Shown here: piece after piece, positions 1 through 9,536 of the stretch
Position numbering within the stretch: the stretch's first letter is position 1
How the letters are laid out: the number at the start of each line of letters is the position of its first letter
Origin: JBIKWM01 sp044356305
Lineage (GTDB): Bacteria > Bacteroidota > Bacteroidia > UBA10329
Reading direction: 5' to 3'
NCBI GenBank assembly: GCA_044356305.1
Contig: JBIKWM010000004.1
Location: 62,001-126,000 of the forward strand
Length of the DNA: 64,000 nucleotides
Notes under the pieces: generated by a model
The model's database searches: none
What the model was told of the DNA's origin: nothing
What the model saw: the letters and a program-made list of their open reading frames with translations, nothing else
Made by a program: the position numbers and the translations under genes

Positions 1-398
1 CCTAGAGCCTTATGCCCAGCCATGCCGGCCACTGCCGTGAGGACAATGCCCCAAGGAAGATCCACAAGAACCAATTGGACGGGAAAGCCACTGATCATGG
101 CCAGATTGGTGATATCGCAAGCGGCATAGGCCACGAGACCGAACAGTGCACCACTCAGACACGCGTGGTGCCAGGATGAGCCTGCCTCGCGCCACACCAC
201 AAAATACTGGATGCCAAAGAGGTAAATGAGGTAGAACATGGCTGCGGCCGCCCAGTCGGTATCAACACGGAGCAAAGGCCCCAACTGACCGGCATAGAAC
301 CCGCGGGCCATAACACCTAGCCAGAGCAGGTCGAGTACGGTAAAAACCAGTGCGGTCACGGCAAAGGCACGCAGTCGTTGGCTGTTGTTCAATGGCAT
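1..398 (-). CDS. DUF2177 family integral membrane protein (3' part cut off by window edge)
   Basis: About 132 codons are visible, from an ATG at 398 running off the left edge. The product is very hydrophobic with about four membrane segments. The motif ACDITNLAMISGFP followed by VDLPWGIVLT is typical of DUF2177 inner-membrane proteins, whose function is unknown. The start is supported by a promoter-like TATCTTCG ending 4 nt before the ATG. The C-terminus is missing because of the window, not a mutation. Confidence 0.8.
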   Translation of the reverse strand, partial: MPLNNSQRLRAFAVTALVFTVLDLLWLGVMARGFYAGQLGPLLRVDTDWAAAAMFYLIYLFGIQYFVVWREAGSSWHHACLSGALFGLVAYAACDITNLAMISGFPVQLVLVDLPWGIVLTAVAGMAGHKAL

Positions 399-757
399 GT
401 CACGAAGATACTAGGCGCATTATTCTCGATTCATTTGAATTGCACTGGCTGCCCATATGGCCTTCAGAACCGGTATGTAATGTTCGAAAAGAATGAGAAC
501 GAAACGAGCGTTGGCAGTATTCCAAAAAGAGGGGCCAGAGATGAATGCCGTTCTCATCGGCCAAAGTTACTTTCCTGAAATCTCAAGAAACTCCAGGGCA
601 GTAGATAGGCTGAACAGATCCGCATTGACCATTCATGAGTCCATCCATGGCCGAAAGCCATTGAGAATTGCTTGCCTTCGGCCTGTTCGTAATTTCCTCG
701 CAACGCCACTTATCTCAGCCATTCGACTTGGCAACTTGACACCTCAAAACAGGCACC
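399..757. other. Intergenic region between divergent DUF2177 and symporter genes
   Basis: This stretch of about 360 bp holds the DUF2177 promoter at its left end. The two short plus-strand open frames here resemble no protein I know and overlap the symporter in another frame. I see no RNA gene, repeat or terminator. Confidence 0.5.
403..410 (-). promoter_or_regulatory. Leaderless -7 promoter element of the DUF2177 gene
   Basis: On the minus strand the sequence is TATCTTCG, then TGAC, then ATG. It matches the Bacteroidota -7 consensus TAnnTTTG at one base short of perfect. The 4-nt spacing would put transcription start at or next to the start codon. Confidence 0.6.
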
Positions 758-2515
758 ATGCAACTCGAACTCATCGACAAGGCAGTGATCGCTGCATTCT
801 TCATCATCTCGCTTCTGATAGGTGTTGCGGTGGCGAAACGGAGCGGTAGCAGCAGTGCCGAGTTCTTTCTGAGCGGGCGTGATATGCCTTGGTGGTTGCT
901 GGGAATAAGCATGGTGGCAACAACCTTCAGTTGCGACACTCCGAATCTGGTCACCGACATTGTGCGAAAGAACGGGGTGGCGGGCAATTGGGCCTGGTGG
1001 GCGTTTCTCCTAACGGGCATGACCACAGTGTTCATTTACGCCCGCCTGTGGCGCAAGAGCGGTGTGCTCACTGACCTTGGTTTCTACGAACTGCGTTACG
1101 GAGGCAAGGGCGGTGCACTGCTCCGAGGGTTCAGGGCCGCTTATCTGGGTATATTCTTCAACGTGATGATCATGGCATCGGTGTCGTTGGCCGCCATCAA
1201 GATAGGGAGCATACTACTGGGACTGCAACCATGGCAGACACTGTTCTATGCGGGCACTGTGACGGTCGTCTATTCCAGTATAGGTGGGCTGCGCGGAGTG
1301 CTTTTCACTGATCTGTTCCAGTTCATCATCGCCATGATCGGGTCGGTTTGGGCCGCTGTGTATGTGCTCGGTCTGCCGCAGGTAGGCGGGCTCGATACAC
1401 TGCTTGCCATGCCCGAAGTGAGCACCCGTCTCAGTTTTTTCCCCGATTTCTCTGACCCTTCCCAATATGTGCCCCTGCTGCTGGTACCTCTTGCCGTACA
1501 ATGGTGGAGCGTGTGGTACCCGGGTGCCGAGCCCGGTGGTGGCGGTTACATCGCCCAACGCATGCTCTCGGCCCGCAACGGACGCCATGCCGTGGGCGCC
1601 ACACTGTTCTTTAACGTGGCACATTACGCTCTGCGCCCGTGGCCATGGATCGTTGTGGCACTGGCATCGGTGGTGGTATTTCCGCAACTGAGCGACATCA
1701 GGGCCGCATTCCCACTGGTGAATCCGGAACTTGTCAATGACGACCTGGCCTATCCCGCCATGCTCACATTCCTGCCATCGGGCCTTGCAGGGCTGGTGGT
1801 CGCTGCGCTTATAGCCGCCTATATGAGCACCTTGAGCACACACCTCAACTGGGGCTCATCGTACATCGTCAGCGACCTTTACGTGCGGTTCGTGGCACCC
1901 GATGCCACCGATGCCCGTCAGGTTCTGGTAGGCCGAATATCAACCGTTGTGCTCATGGCCCTGTCGGCCTTACTGGCCCTGTACATGGATAACGCACTTC
2001 AAGCCTTCAACATCCTGTTGCAGATCGGGGCGGGCACGGGACTCATATTCATACTGCGCTGGTTCTGGCACCGCATCAATGCATGGACCGAGGTGAGCGG
2101 CATGATCATTTCGTTCGTGGTGGCCGTTTTCCTCGAAGTGGTGCTGCCTGCGCGTGGCTTTGCACCGCTGCCGCATGTCAAACTGCTGCTAGGCGTAGGT
2201 ATAACCACCATTGGGTGGATGGCCGTGACGCTGCTCACCCAACCCGAACCGCACCACGTGCTGCAGCGCTTTTACGACCATGTGCGTCCGGCCGGGCCGG
2301 GGTGGAGCGATTTCGGAAGCCGCTCGTGGGGTCCGCTGCCATTGCAGATGCTGTGCGTGCTTCTGGGCACCGTCAGCGTGTATTGCGCCCTGTTCGCCAC
2401 AGGTTCATTCCTTTATGGCAATGCCATGATGGCGGCCCTGCTGGGCTCGGTGGCCATTGGCGGTGCGGCCACACTCATCTGGCTCTGGCCGCGTGTAACG
2501 CAGGATGGGGAATGA
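758..2515 (+). CDS. Sodium:solute symporter (SSS family)
   Basis: The 585-residue product has the hydrophobic profile of an SSS/SLC5 transporter with about 13 membrane helices. The N-terminal part carries the family pattern FFLSGRDMPWWLLGISMVAT, including the conserved Arg-Asp-Met-Pro-Trp-Trp stretch. The central STLSTHLNWGSSYIVSDLY segment is typical of the helix near the sodium site. It should couple sodium influx to uptake of an organic solute; the substrate cannot be read from sequence. It ends one base before the convergent gene at 2516-3037, leaving no intergenic terminator. Confidence 0.85.
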   Translation: MQLELIDKAVIAAFFIISLLIGVAVAKRSGSSSAEFFLSGRDMPWWLLGISMVATTFSCDTPNLVTDIVRKNGVAGNWAWWAFLLTGMTTVFIYARLWRKSGVLTDLGFYELRYGGKGGALLRGFRAAYLGIFFNVMIMASVSLAAIKIGSILLGLQPWQTLFYAGTVTVVYSSIGGLRGVLFTDLFQFIIAMIGSVWAAVYVLGLPQVGGLDTLLAMPEVSTRLSFFPDFSDPSQYVPLLLVPLAVQWWSVWYPGAEPGGGGYIAQRMLSARNGRHAVGATLFFNVAHYALRPWPWIVVALASVVVFPQLSDIRAAFPLVNPELVNDDLAYPAMLTFLPSGLAGLVVAALIAAYMSTLSTHLNWGSSYIVSDLYVRFVAPDATDARQVLVGRISTVVLMALSALLALYMDNALQAFNILLQIGAGTGLIFILRWFWHRINAWTEVSGMIISFVVAVFLEVVLPARGFAPLPHVKLLLGVGITTIGWMAVTLLTQPEPHHVLQRFYDHVRPAGPGWSDFGSRSWGPLPLQMLCVLLGTVSVYCALFATGSFLYGNAMMAALLGSVAIGGAATLIWLWPRVTQDGE

Positions 2516-3037
2516 TCAGAACAATGACCGCGCCTCGGCTTTCAATGCCTCGTTGGCCTCGTGGGTAGGATAGCGGCCCGAGCGCTGTATGATCTCAAAT
2601 ATGTATCCTCCCAGATCGGCACCCGAAGCGTTGGGGCCCACCTTCTCGGCAGCAAGGCCGATCAACTGGACCACTCCTTCTTTGGCCTCCTTCACCTTTT
2701 TCCATCCCGCGCTCGACACGTACAGCTGCTGGCTCAGGTTGTGCTCGTACTCCTGCCGCACAGTCTGTAACAGCTCGGCCTGCAACTGGCCCGAGGTCAT
2801 GCCCGGCCTGTGTACCCTTATTATCAGGTTATTCGGTTCGATGCGCTCGAGCAGCAACAGCAGCCGCTCGTAGGCCTGCAGACGGGTGGGCAACATCTGC
2901 TTGCGATTGGCCATCTGCAACTCGATGAGTTTAGCGGCCTGTTTCTCTTTGAAGAACCTGTCGAGCATGAAATAGGCCGTGGCGAACACAATGCCCGATG
3001 GCAAGGTGTATTTGAGAATGTCGAGCAGGTCTTGCAT
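2516..3037 (-). CDS. Conserved hypothetical membrane-anchored protein
   Basis: The 173-residue product has one N-terminal membrane segment (about residues 12-27, TLPSGIVFATAYFMLD) followed by a charged helical domain. It contains the phrase LQAYERLLLLLERIEPNN and a C-terminal YPTHEANEALKAEARSLF. I recognise the layout as a small family found in Bacteroidota, but its function is unknown to me. A -7 element, TACTTTTA, lies about 20 nt upstream of the ATG on the minus strand, so it is probably transcribed alone. Confidence 0.65.
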   Translation of the reverse strand: MQDLLDILKYTLPSGIVFATAYFMLDRFFKEKQAAKLIELQMANRKQMLPTRLQAYERLLLLLERIEPNNLIIRVHRPGMTSGQLQAELLQTVRQEYEHNLSQQLYVSSAGWKKVKEAKEGVVQLIGLAAEKVGPNASGADLGGYIFEIIQRSGRYPTHEANEALKAEARSLF

Positions 3038-3103
3038 GGCGTCAGGCTATGGTGGGTAAAAGTACTGGAACAGAACAGGCTTCGTCTTATTGCCTGAATG
3101 AGG

Positions 3104-4252
3104 TCAATTATTCAATGCAGTGTGGAGTGATGAGATGAACCGGACCAATTCGTCCACGGTATTGAAAGCATGCAAGCAGATGCGGATGCGCTCGGTTCCC
3201 ACAGGCACGGTGGGCGAAACAATGGGCCGTGCATCGAAACCCGCACGTTGCAAGGCACCGGCCGCATTCCGCACAGCCTCGTTGCCGGGTATCACGATGC
3301 TCTGTATGGCCGTTCGGCTCTTCATCGCCCCCGAAATCCCGCTAACTTTCACCATTAAATTGAAAGATGAAATGAGCTGGGCAAGCCGTTCCCGCTCGGG
3401 ACCGAGGTGCGGCATCAGGGTATAAGCGGCCTGCACCGCCAACAGCGTGTGATTGGTGGCGAAAGTGGAATACATCAGCGGTCGGGCGTAGTTGATGAGA
3501 TATTGCCTCAAGGTGGACGACCCCACGACCGCGGCCCCATGGCACCCGAACGCCTTGCCGTAAGTGACAAGACGGACGGCCACCCGTTGCTCCAATCCCA
3601 TCTGTTGCACCAACCCGCCACCGTTTGGGCCCAGTACCCCGGCCGAGTGGGCCTCATCGACCGAGAGGATGGCGTTGTGGCGCTCGCAGACCTCCAGAAT
3701 CTCGGATAAGTTGCAGATGGTGCCATCCATGGAATAAATGCCTTCCACCGCCACAACGGCAGGGCCATCCATTCTATTCAGCACTTCTTGCAGATTCTGC
3801 GGGTCGTTGTGCCTGAACGGGAAACAGCGCGCCTTGGACAGCCTCATGCCATCGTGCACCGAGGCGTGTATCAGCTCATCGTACACAATAGCGCCATAGG
3901 CCCGGCCCAATGCTGCATAGAGGCCCACATTAGCATCGTAGCCCGAATTGAAGAACAGAGCACTTTCCGTTTGGTGAAAACGGGCTATGATGGATTCGGT
4001 ATCCTCGGCCAATGGCGAGTTACCGGCCAACAGCCGCGAAGCGGTAGAACCAACCGGCAATTGGTCATTCATCTCCTCCAGAACCCTGATGGCCATTATC
4101 AGGCGCGGGTCTCGGGCAAGGCCCAGATAGTCGTTGGAATTGAGGTCGACAAGTCCCGCAGCGCTGCGCAACGACCGTAATGTGCCCGCCTCCTTGCGGG
4201 CATCGAGGCGCGACAGCAACCGTTTCTCAAATTCCTGGAGCGGGCCGCTCAT
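3104..4252 (-). CDS. bioF: 8-amino-7-oxononanoate synthase
   Basis: This 382-residue PLP enzyme condenses pimeloyl-ACP/CoA with alanine in biotin synthesis. The sequence shows LNSNDYLGLA near the N-terminus, the PLP-binding SVDEAHSAGVLGPNGGG and the Schiff-base lysine in VTYGKAFGCHGAA. Length matches the family. It starts 21 nt after the bioB stop codon on the same strand, so bioB-bioF form an operon. Related alpha-oxoamine synthases such as Kbl share the fold; the partnership with bioB favours BioF. Confidence 0.9.
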   Translation of the reverse strand: MSGPLQEFEKRLLSRLDARKEAGTLRSLRSAAGLVDLNSNDYLGLARDPRLIMAIRVLEEMNDQLPVGSTASRLLAGNSPLAEDTESIIARFHQTESALFFNSGYDANVGLYAALGRAYGAIVYDELIHASVHDGMRLSKARCFPFRHNDPQNLQEVLNRMDGPAVVAVEGIYSMDGTICNLSEILEVCERHNAILSVDEAHSAGVLGPNGGGLVQQMGLEQRVAVRLVTYGKAFGCHGAAVVGSSTLRQYLINYARPLMYSTFATNHTLLAVQAAYTLMPHLGPERERLAQLISSFNLMVKVSGISGAMKSRTAIQSIVIPGNEAVRNAAGALQRAGFDARPIVSPTVPVGTERIRICLHAFNTVDELVRFISSLHTALNN

Positions 4253-4273
4253 GATTCCCCGAAAAAGAGAATC

Positions 4274-5386
4274 CTAGCCTTGGGTGGCGGCCTTCATCTC
4301 GCGCCTGGCAGCCTTTCCCTTCTCGGTGGCTTCCACGTTGCGGGCTATGGTGTGGCCGGGGCGGCTCCATTGCCCACGCTCGCCTGTGGCGGGCCTATTA
4401 CTGTCATTGACCATAGGCTTATCGCCCTTCTTGTAGGCCTTACGCGGGCTCAGTCCCAAAGTCTCGAACAGTTGCAGGTCGCGGTTGATGTCGGGGTTGG
4501 GGGTCGTTAGCAGCTTGTCGCCAGCAAAAATGGATCCTGCACCTGCAAGGAAACAGAGCGCCTGACCCTCATCGGTCATCTGCGTGCGGCCCGCGCTGAG
4601 GCGAATGGTGGTGCTGGGAAGTACGATGCGGGCAGTGGCTATCATGCGCACCATGTCCCAGATAGGTGTGGGGCGCTGTTCTTCGAGTGGGGTTCCCTCA
4701 ACTGCCACCAGCGCGTTGATGGGCACACTCTCCGGGTGTGGGGCCAGACGGCTCAGGGTTACGAGCATCGAGCAACGGTCATCGGGCTTCTCGCCCATAC
4801 CAATTATTCCGCCTGAACAAACGGTGAGCTGGGCCTTGCGTACATTTTCGAGGGTCTTGAGCCGGTCATCGTACCCGCGGGTGGAGATGATCTCCTTGTA
4901 ATATTCCTCACCTGTGTCAACGTTGTGGTTGTAGGCATATAGTCCAGCATCGGCCAGGCGCTGGGCCTGGTGCTCGGTGAGCATACCCAAGGTGCAGCAC
5001 ACCTCAAGTCCCTGGTCGTACACGGTGCGCACCATATCAATGACCTGATCGAACTCGGCCCCATCCTCCACATTGCGCCATGCCGCGCCCATGCAGAGGC
5101 GGCTTGCACCCGACTGGCGGGCCCTGAGTGCTGCCGCCTTTACCTGATTCACTGTCATCAGGTCGTTCTTCTCAATCTCGGTATGGTAACGGGCCGCCTG
5201 GGGGCAATAGGCGCAATCCTCGGGGCAGCCGCCAGTCTTGATACTCAGCAGGGTGCTTATCTGCACCTCACCGGTCTCGTGATACTGGCGGTGCACAGTG
5301 GCCGCATCGTAAACCAGACTCAGCAAGGGCCTGTTGTAGATGTCGAGCACCTCTTCGAGGGTCCAATCGTGACGCAGTTCAGACAT
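4274..5386 (-). CDS. bioB: Biotin synthase (radical SAM)
   Basis: This 370-residue protein carries the radical-SAM cluster motif in GGCPEDCAYCPQ (CxxxCxxC) near residue 50 and the family stretches RLCMGAAWR and YNHNVDTGEEYY. It inserts sulfur into dethiobiotin. I place the start at the ATG at 5386 (MSELRHDWT); the frame stays open to 5737 but that extension runs antisense through trmD. The promoter TATCTTTG lies about 19 nt upstream. The C-terminus has a roughly 35-residue charged tail beyond the usual core. Confidence 0.93.
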   Translation of the reverse strand: MSELRHDWTLEEVLDIYNRPLLSLVYDAATVHRQYHETGEVQISTLLSIKTGGCPEDCAYCPQAARYHTEIEKNDLMTVNQVKAAALRARQSGASRLCMGAAWRNVEDGAEFDQVIDMVRTVYDQGLEVCCTLGMLTEHQAQRLADAGLYAYNHNVDTGEEYYKEIISTRGYDDRLKTLENVRKAQLTVCSGGIIGMGEKPDDRCSMLVTLSRLAPHPESVPINALVAVEGTPLEEQRPTPIWDMVRMIATARIVLPSTTIRLSAGRTQMTDEGQALCFLAGAGSIFAGDKLLTTPNPDINRDLQLFETLGLSPRKAYKKGDKPMVNDSNRPATGERGQWSRPGHTIARNVEATEKGKAARREMKAATQG

Positions 5387-5405
5387 GTTCCTTAGTTGAT
5401 CCGGA

Positions 5406-5413
5406 CAAAGATA
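5406..5413 (-). promoter_or_regulatory. -7 promoter element of the bioBF operon
   Basis: The minus strand reads TATCTTTG, a perfect TAnnTTTG, 19 nt upstream of the bioB start. It sits back to back with the trmD element at 5441-5448 in a 66-bp divergent spacer. Confidence 0.65.
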
Positions 5414-5440
5414 GGCCGTGCCACAAGGGCCTGCCGTGGC

Positions 5441-5448
5441 CAACTTTG
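5441..5448 (+). promoter_or_regulatory. Leaderless -7 promoter element of trmD
   Basis: CAACTTTG is followed by CGCC and then the trmD ATG. The spacing of 4 nt implies that the mRNA begins at or within a base or two of the start codon. No Shine-Dalgarno-like sequence is present. Confidence 0.55.
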
Positions 5449-5452
5449 CGCC

Positions 5453-6130
5453 ATGCGAATAGATGTGGTGACGGTGCATCCGGAACTGCTGAGCGGGCCG
5501 TTCAGCCACAGCATACTCAAGCGGGCCAAAGACCGTGGGCTGGCCGAGGTGGTGGTGCACGACCTGCGCACATACGGCCTGGGCAAGCACCATCAGGTAG
5601 ACGATTATCAGTTCGGTGGTGGAGCCGGGATGGTGATGATGATCGAGCCCATCGATGCCCTGATCACCAAACTGAAAAGTGAGCGTGATTATGATGAGGT
5701 GATCTTTATGACGCCCGATGGCGATGTGTTCGATCAACCCATGGCCAACCGGTTGTCGCTAAAGGGCAACATGATCATTCTTTGCGGGCATTACAAAGGC
5801 ATTGACCACCGTGTGCGTGAGCACATTGTGACCATGGAAGTGAGCATAGGCGACTTTGTGCTGACGGGTGGCGAACTGCCCGCAGCCATGGTGTGCGATG
5901 CAGTGATAAGGCTGCTGCCGGGTGTCATGAACGATGAGACCTCGGCCCTCACCGACAGTTTTCAGGATGGCCTTCTGGCGCCACCGGTTTACACCCGCCC
6001 AGCCGACTACAAGGGCTGGAAAGTGCCCGAAGTGCTGCTGAGCGGCCACGAGAAGAAGATAGCCGAATGGCGCGAGGCTCAGTCCTTTGAACGCACACGG
6101 CTGCGCAGACCCGGACTATTGGGCGAGTGA
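5453..6130 (+). CDS. trmD: tRNA (guanine-N1)-methyltransferase
   Basis: The 225-residue SPOUT methyltransferase makes m1G37 in tRNAs. It begins MRIDVVTVHPELLSGPF and contains the knot region GHYKGIDHRVREHI and the long conserved EVSIGDFVLTGGELPA motif, followed by RLLPGVM. An in-frame ATG-less extension to 5396 exists but the ATG at 5453 gives the canonical N-terminus and sits 4 nt after a promoter element. It is divergent from bioB. Confidence 0.95.
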   Translation: MRIDVVTVHPELLSGPFSHSILKRAKDRGLAEVVVHDLRTYGLGKHHQVDDYQFGGGAGMVMMIEPIDALITKLKSERDYDEVIFMTPDGDVFDQPMANRLSLKGNMIILCGHYKGIDHRVREHIVTMEVSIGDFVLTGGELPAAMVCDAVIRLLPGVMNDETSALTDSFQDGLLAPPVYTRPADYKGWKVPEVLLSGHEKKIAEWREAQSFERTRLRRPGLLGE

Positions 6131-6220
6131 GTCATTTACGACTGACGAAGCCACATGGCGAAGATCAGCCATTGGCACACTGCAACTTCATCCTGAATTT
6201 TGACCCGAAACATCAATCCG

Positions 6221-9200
6221 ATGAAAACAAGACTCTATACGCTCTTCCTTTCGCTCGGCTTTGCAGCAACCTCGTATTCGCAGACCTGCACCTATCTGGC
6301 CTACGAGGGGTTTGATCAGGCCGATGGCACCGTGCTAAACGGCCTCTCGGGCAGTACCGGCTGGGCAAGCCCATGGCAGGTGCAGAATGGCGATGCCTCG
6401 GTTCCCGGATATCATATTGAGCAGTCGGGTGCCATGGCCTTCAACGGGCTTCAGACTTTGGGCAATTATCTGTCCGGAGGGTCGGTCTACCTCACTTCCG
6501 GCAGGCGTATCGACACTTCGCCCACAGGTCCTTTTGCGGTTCAGGTGGGTGCCGGTGGCGATGCCATAGGGCAGGCAAACGGCACGGTGCTTTATGTGAG
6601 TGCCCTGCTACGCAAGGACATTGACAATGGCGAAGATGTGTGGATGGCCCTGCACAGTGACAATGTGCCTTGGTGCACCAACTGTGCCCAGCAGCGTATG
6701 GCCGTGGGTTATTTCGGAACGGCCTCTGATGTGGCAGGCCAACGCAGATGGTCGCTTGACCTCGGAGGCACGGTGTATGCGACCAATGTCCCGGTAACAT
6801 TGGGCCAGACCGCCCTTTTGGTCGTAAGGCTCACCTTCAATGCAGCATCCACCCAGGTCGATGTGTTTGTTGACCCCACAGGCATCGGTCAGACAGTCGC
6901 GCCAGCAGCCACCCTGTCGCAGACCACCGCTTCACCATTGGTGATCAGGAGCCTGGCCGTTTATCTGGGCAGCGCTGCGGGCAACGGGTCGATGGATGAG
7001 ATCCGGTTCGCCAGCACATGGCCATGTGCCACACCCGATGCGAATGTGACAGTTGATGCGCCTCCCGTGGCCGTGCTCACGGCCAACCCCACTTCGGGAC
7101 AGGCTCCTATGATGGTGAGTTTCGATGCCTCGGGCTCATCTGACCCCGAGAATCAGGCACTCACATACTTCTGGGATTTCGGTGATGGCACCACTTCCAC
7201 AGGTGGCAGCACAATAAGCCATACCTATTCGGGCGTTTCAGGTCAGCTACCGGCCAGTGTCACCGTGACCGATCCCGGGGGCCAAAGCGTTACGCAGACT
7301 GTGATCATCACGGTGCTCGATGCCAATGGCACATTCAGCTGCCAACCCACCGTCACATGTGTATCGATGGCCGATTGCAGCGGAGACGGAGGCCATGTGA
7401 TCGTGAATGTGCAGGGGGCCGATGTCGAGCTTGTCGGTGCTTTGGGAACCATTGCCCCACAGGGCACCAATGAGTACACGGGCCTAGATGCAGGCATCTA
7501 CACGCTCGAGGTGACCGGCACCAACGGATGCAGCGACACCCGTACCCTGCATGTGCAGGTTGACAGCACCACCTGCGCAGGTTGGGCCCCCGATCCATGT
7601 CAGATGACCGTGGGAATGAACCTCAGCACCCTCTCTGACTGGAGTCCTGAACGTCCGTTCCGCAATCTTTTCAAACATGTGCGCGAGACACCCGTGGCCT
7701 ATCTCGATGGTTGTTTCTGCTTTTCGACCCCGGGACTGCTAGAGCTCATGAGCTTTGATGCTGACGGTTACCCCACCCACATCCCGCAGGCCACCACTCT
7801 GGGCAATGGACTCATGAAGTACGTGATATCGAGCGATGGCGGCAATCTGATCCCTAACAACGACTACCTCCTGCTGTATGACGGCACAGGGCAGATCCAG
7901 CTCGGTGGCGGAGTGGCAGCGGTGATCAGTTCGGTGGCAGGACGCCTTGAGTTTACTGCAGGCAGCGGCAACATCTGGATCGAGATTGTCCAGAGCGCGG
8001 CCAATGACCACGTGCGCAACATCCGTCTGGTACGGCCGTCCGATGAGTTCACCAATCTGAATGCCGACCCTTTCTACCCGGTCTTCCTTGAAAAGATCGA
8101 ACCATACAGCACCCTGCGTTTCATGGATTGGGGCCGTACCAATTACAGCCCTGTGGCACAATGGAATGAGCGCACCCCGGTCTCCTATTTCACCTATGCC
8201 CGTGCGCAGGGCATGCCCTACGAGCTGATGATCGATCTGGCCAACCGGCTCGACAAGGACGTGTATATCTGCGTACCGCACCTGGCCGATGATGCCTATG
8301 TGACCCAGATGGCCACCCTGTTCCGCGACAATCTGGAGCCGGGACGCACCATTTACCTTGAATGTAGCAACGAGGTGTGGAACTGGATTTTTGATCAGGC
8401 CCATTACAACAACGACAACCGCCCGCTCAACCTCAACTACGGCCGGGCCATGGCGCAGCGGGCCGGTCACATGTTCGGTGTATGGGAATCGGTGTTTGGT
8501 GCGCAGATGGGCCGCGTGAGGCGTGTACTGGGCCTACAGGGCGGTTTCAACACCCTCAACCAGGACATTCTGGCGCAGTTGCCGCCCGACCGTTGGGACA
8601 TGGCCTCACCCTCACACTACTTCGGACTCGACCACAGCGCCAACGGCCAACCGGTACTGGGTGCCACGTCCACCGCGGCCGATGTGATGCTCAATGCCTG
8701 GAACGCCTTCATGGAGTTCAAGGAAAGCGTGAAGCTCGACTACCGCAACGTGCACATCTACGGCAAGGAGGTGCTCACCTACGAGGGCGGCCAGCATTTT
8801 GTGGGCAATGTGTTCGGCATACCCTATGACTATCAGGAGAGCATGTGGGAGGCCCAATACTCGCCCGAGATGTACGACATGTACCGGGCCGTGCACGACA
8901 GTATTGCCCGTTGGGGCTGCCAAGTGGCCATCAACTTCAGCAATGCGGCCATTCAGGAAAGCGTGTACGGTTCGTGGGGAGTCCTGAGCCATATCGATCA
9001 GCAACCGCCATACACCACCTCTGCGCCCAAATACCAGGCCCTGCTCGACATCATAGACCAGTGCCAACCGTTGCCCGTAGGTGCGCAGCAGCAGCAGCAG
9101 CCTGGCGCGTTCAACCTTTGGCCCAACCCCAACACAGGCACTTTCAGTTACAGCCTACCACAGAACAGTGCAGCCACACTGCTGGTCATGACCGACCTCA

Positions 9201-9331
9201 GCGGCCGCGAGGTGCTGGCGCAACGAAACCCGGCTCAGACTGTGGCCGCTCCGCTCAGCAGTGGCACCTATCTGGTGCGCATCAGCGCCACCGATGGCAC
9301 CACCTACCATAGCAAGATGGTGGTGGAATGA
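6221..9331 (+). CDS. T9SS-secreted protein with PKD and glycosidase-like domains
   Basis: The 1036-residue product has a signal peptide (about residues 1-20), an N-terminal concanavalin/laminin-G-like region, a PKD domain (about 283-370, with YFWDFGDGTT), a cysteine-containing linker, a large C-terminal catalytic-looking domain (about 470-950) and a type A T9SS sorting domain (about 960-1036, starting NLWPNPNTGTFSY). The large domain has TIYLECSNEVWNW with Glu718 and LTYEGGQH with Glu855, the arrangement expected of the acid/base and nucleophile of a clan GH-A glycosidase. The substrate is unknown. The start is at the ATG at 6221, directly before the signal peptide, with GAATTTTG about 20 nt upstream. 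Confidence 0.8.
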   Translation: MKTRLYTLFLSLGFAATSYSQTCTYLAYEGFDQADGTVLNGLSGSTGWASPWQVQNGDASVPGYHIEQSGAMAFNGLQTLGNYLSGGSVYLTSGRRIDTSPTGPFAVQVGAGGDAIGQANGTVLYVSALLRKDIDNGEDVWMALHSDNVPWCTNCAQQRMAVGYFGTASDVAGQRRWSLDLGGTVYATNVPVTLGQTALLVVRLTFNAASTQVDVFVDPTGIGQTVAPAATLSQTTASPLVIRSLAVYLGSAAGNGSMDEIRFASTWPCATPDANVTVDAPPVAVLTANPTSGQAPMMVSFDASGSSDPENQALTYFWDFGDGTTSTGGSTISHTYSGVSGQLPASVTVTDPGGQSVTQTVIITVLDANGTFSCQPTVTCVSMADCSGDGGHVIVNVQGADVELVGALGTIAPQGTNEYTGLDAGIYTLEVTGTNGCSDTRTLHVQVDSTTCAGWAPDPCQMTVGMNLSTLSDWSPERPFRNLFKHVRETPVAYLDGCFCFSTPGLLELMSFDADGYPTHIPQATTLGNGLMKYVISSDGGNLIPNNDYLLLYDGTGQIQLGGGVAAVISSVAGRLEFTAGSGNIWIEIVQSAANDHVRNIRLVRPSDEFTNLNADPFYPVFLEKIEPYSTLRFMDWGRTNYSPVAQWNERTPVSYFTYARAQGMPYELMIDLANRLDKDVYICVPHLADDAYVTQMATLFRDNLEPGRTIYLECSNEVWNWIFDQAHYNNDNRPLNLNYGRAMAQRAGHMFGVWESVFGAQMGRVRRVLGLQGGFNTLNQDILAQLPPDRWDMASPSHYFGLDHSANGQPVLGATSTAADVMLNAWNAFMEFKESVKLDYRNVHIYGKEVLTYEGGQHFVGNVFGIPYDYQESMWEAQYSPEMYDMYRAVHDSIARWGCQVAINFSNAAIQESVYGSWGVLSHIDQQPPYTTSAPKYQALLDIIDQCQPLPVGAQQQQQPGAFNLWPNPNTGTFSYSLPQNSAATLLVMTDLSGREVLAQRNPAQTVAAPLSSGTYLVRISATDGTTYHSKMVVE

Positions 9332-9367
9332 GGCAGTTGGCCCTATACGTTCTCATCAGGTAAAAAA

Positions 9368-9384
9368 GAAAGGCCCTTTCATCT
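9368..9384 (+). terminator. Possible weak terminator after the PKD protein gene
   Basis: A short inverted repeat GAAAGG-C-CCTTTC is followed by ATCTTTT. A second hairpin, ACTCTT/AAGAGT, follows within 20 bp. Neither has a strong T-tract, so this is only a suggestion. Confidence 0.3.
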
Positions 9385-9536
9385 TTTGACTCTTGAAGCA
9401 TTAAGAGTGTACGCCTTTAATTGAATGAATTTCATTTGATTATAGGATTTCGACCAACCAGCTGTTCTCACATGTTCACCAGTTACTGCAAAGTCTAAAT
9501 TCGCGGCCCGTTGACCAACCCATTCATCCCTTCTTC

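Noticed and set aside
5387..5737. Extended N-terminus of BioB (open frame to 5737).
   Set aside because: The extra 117 residues are antisense to trmD and resemble nothing; the ATG at 5386 gives the normal BioB N-terminus and has its own promoter.
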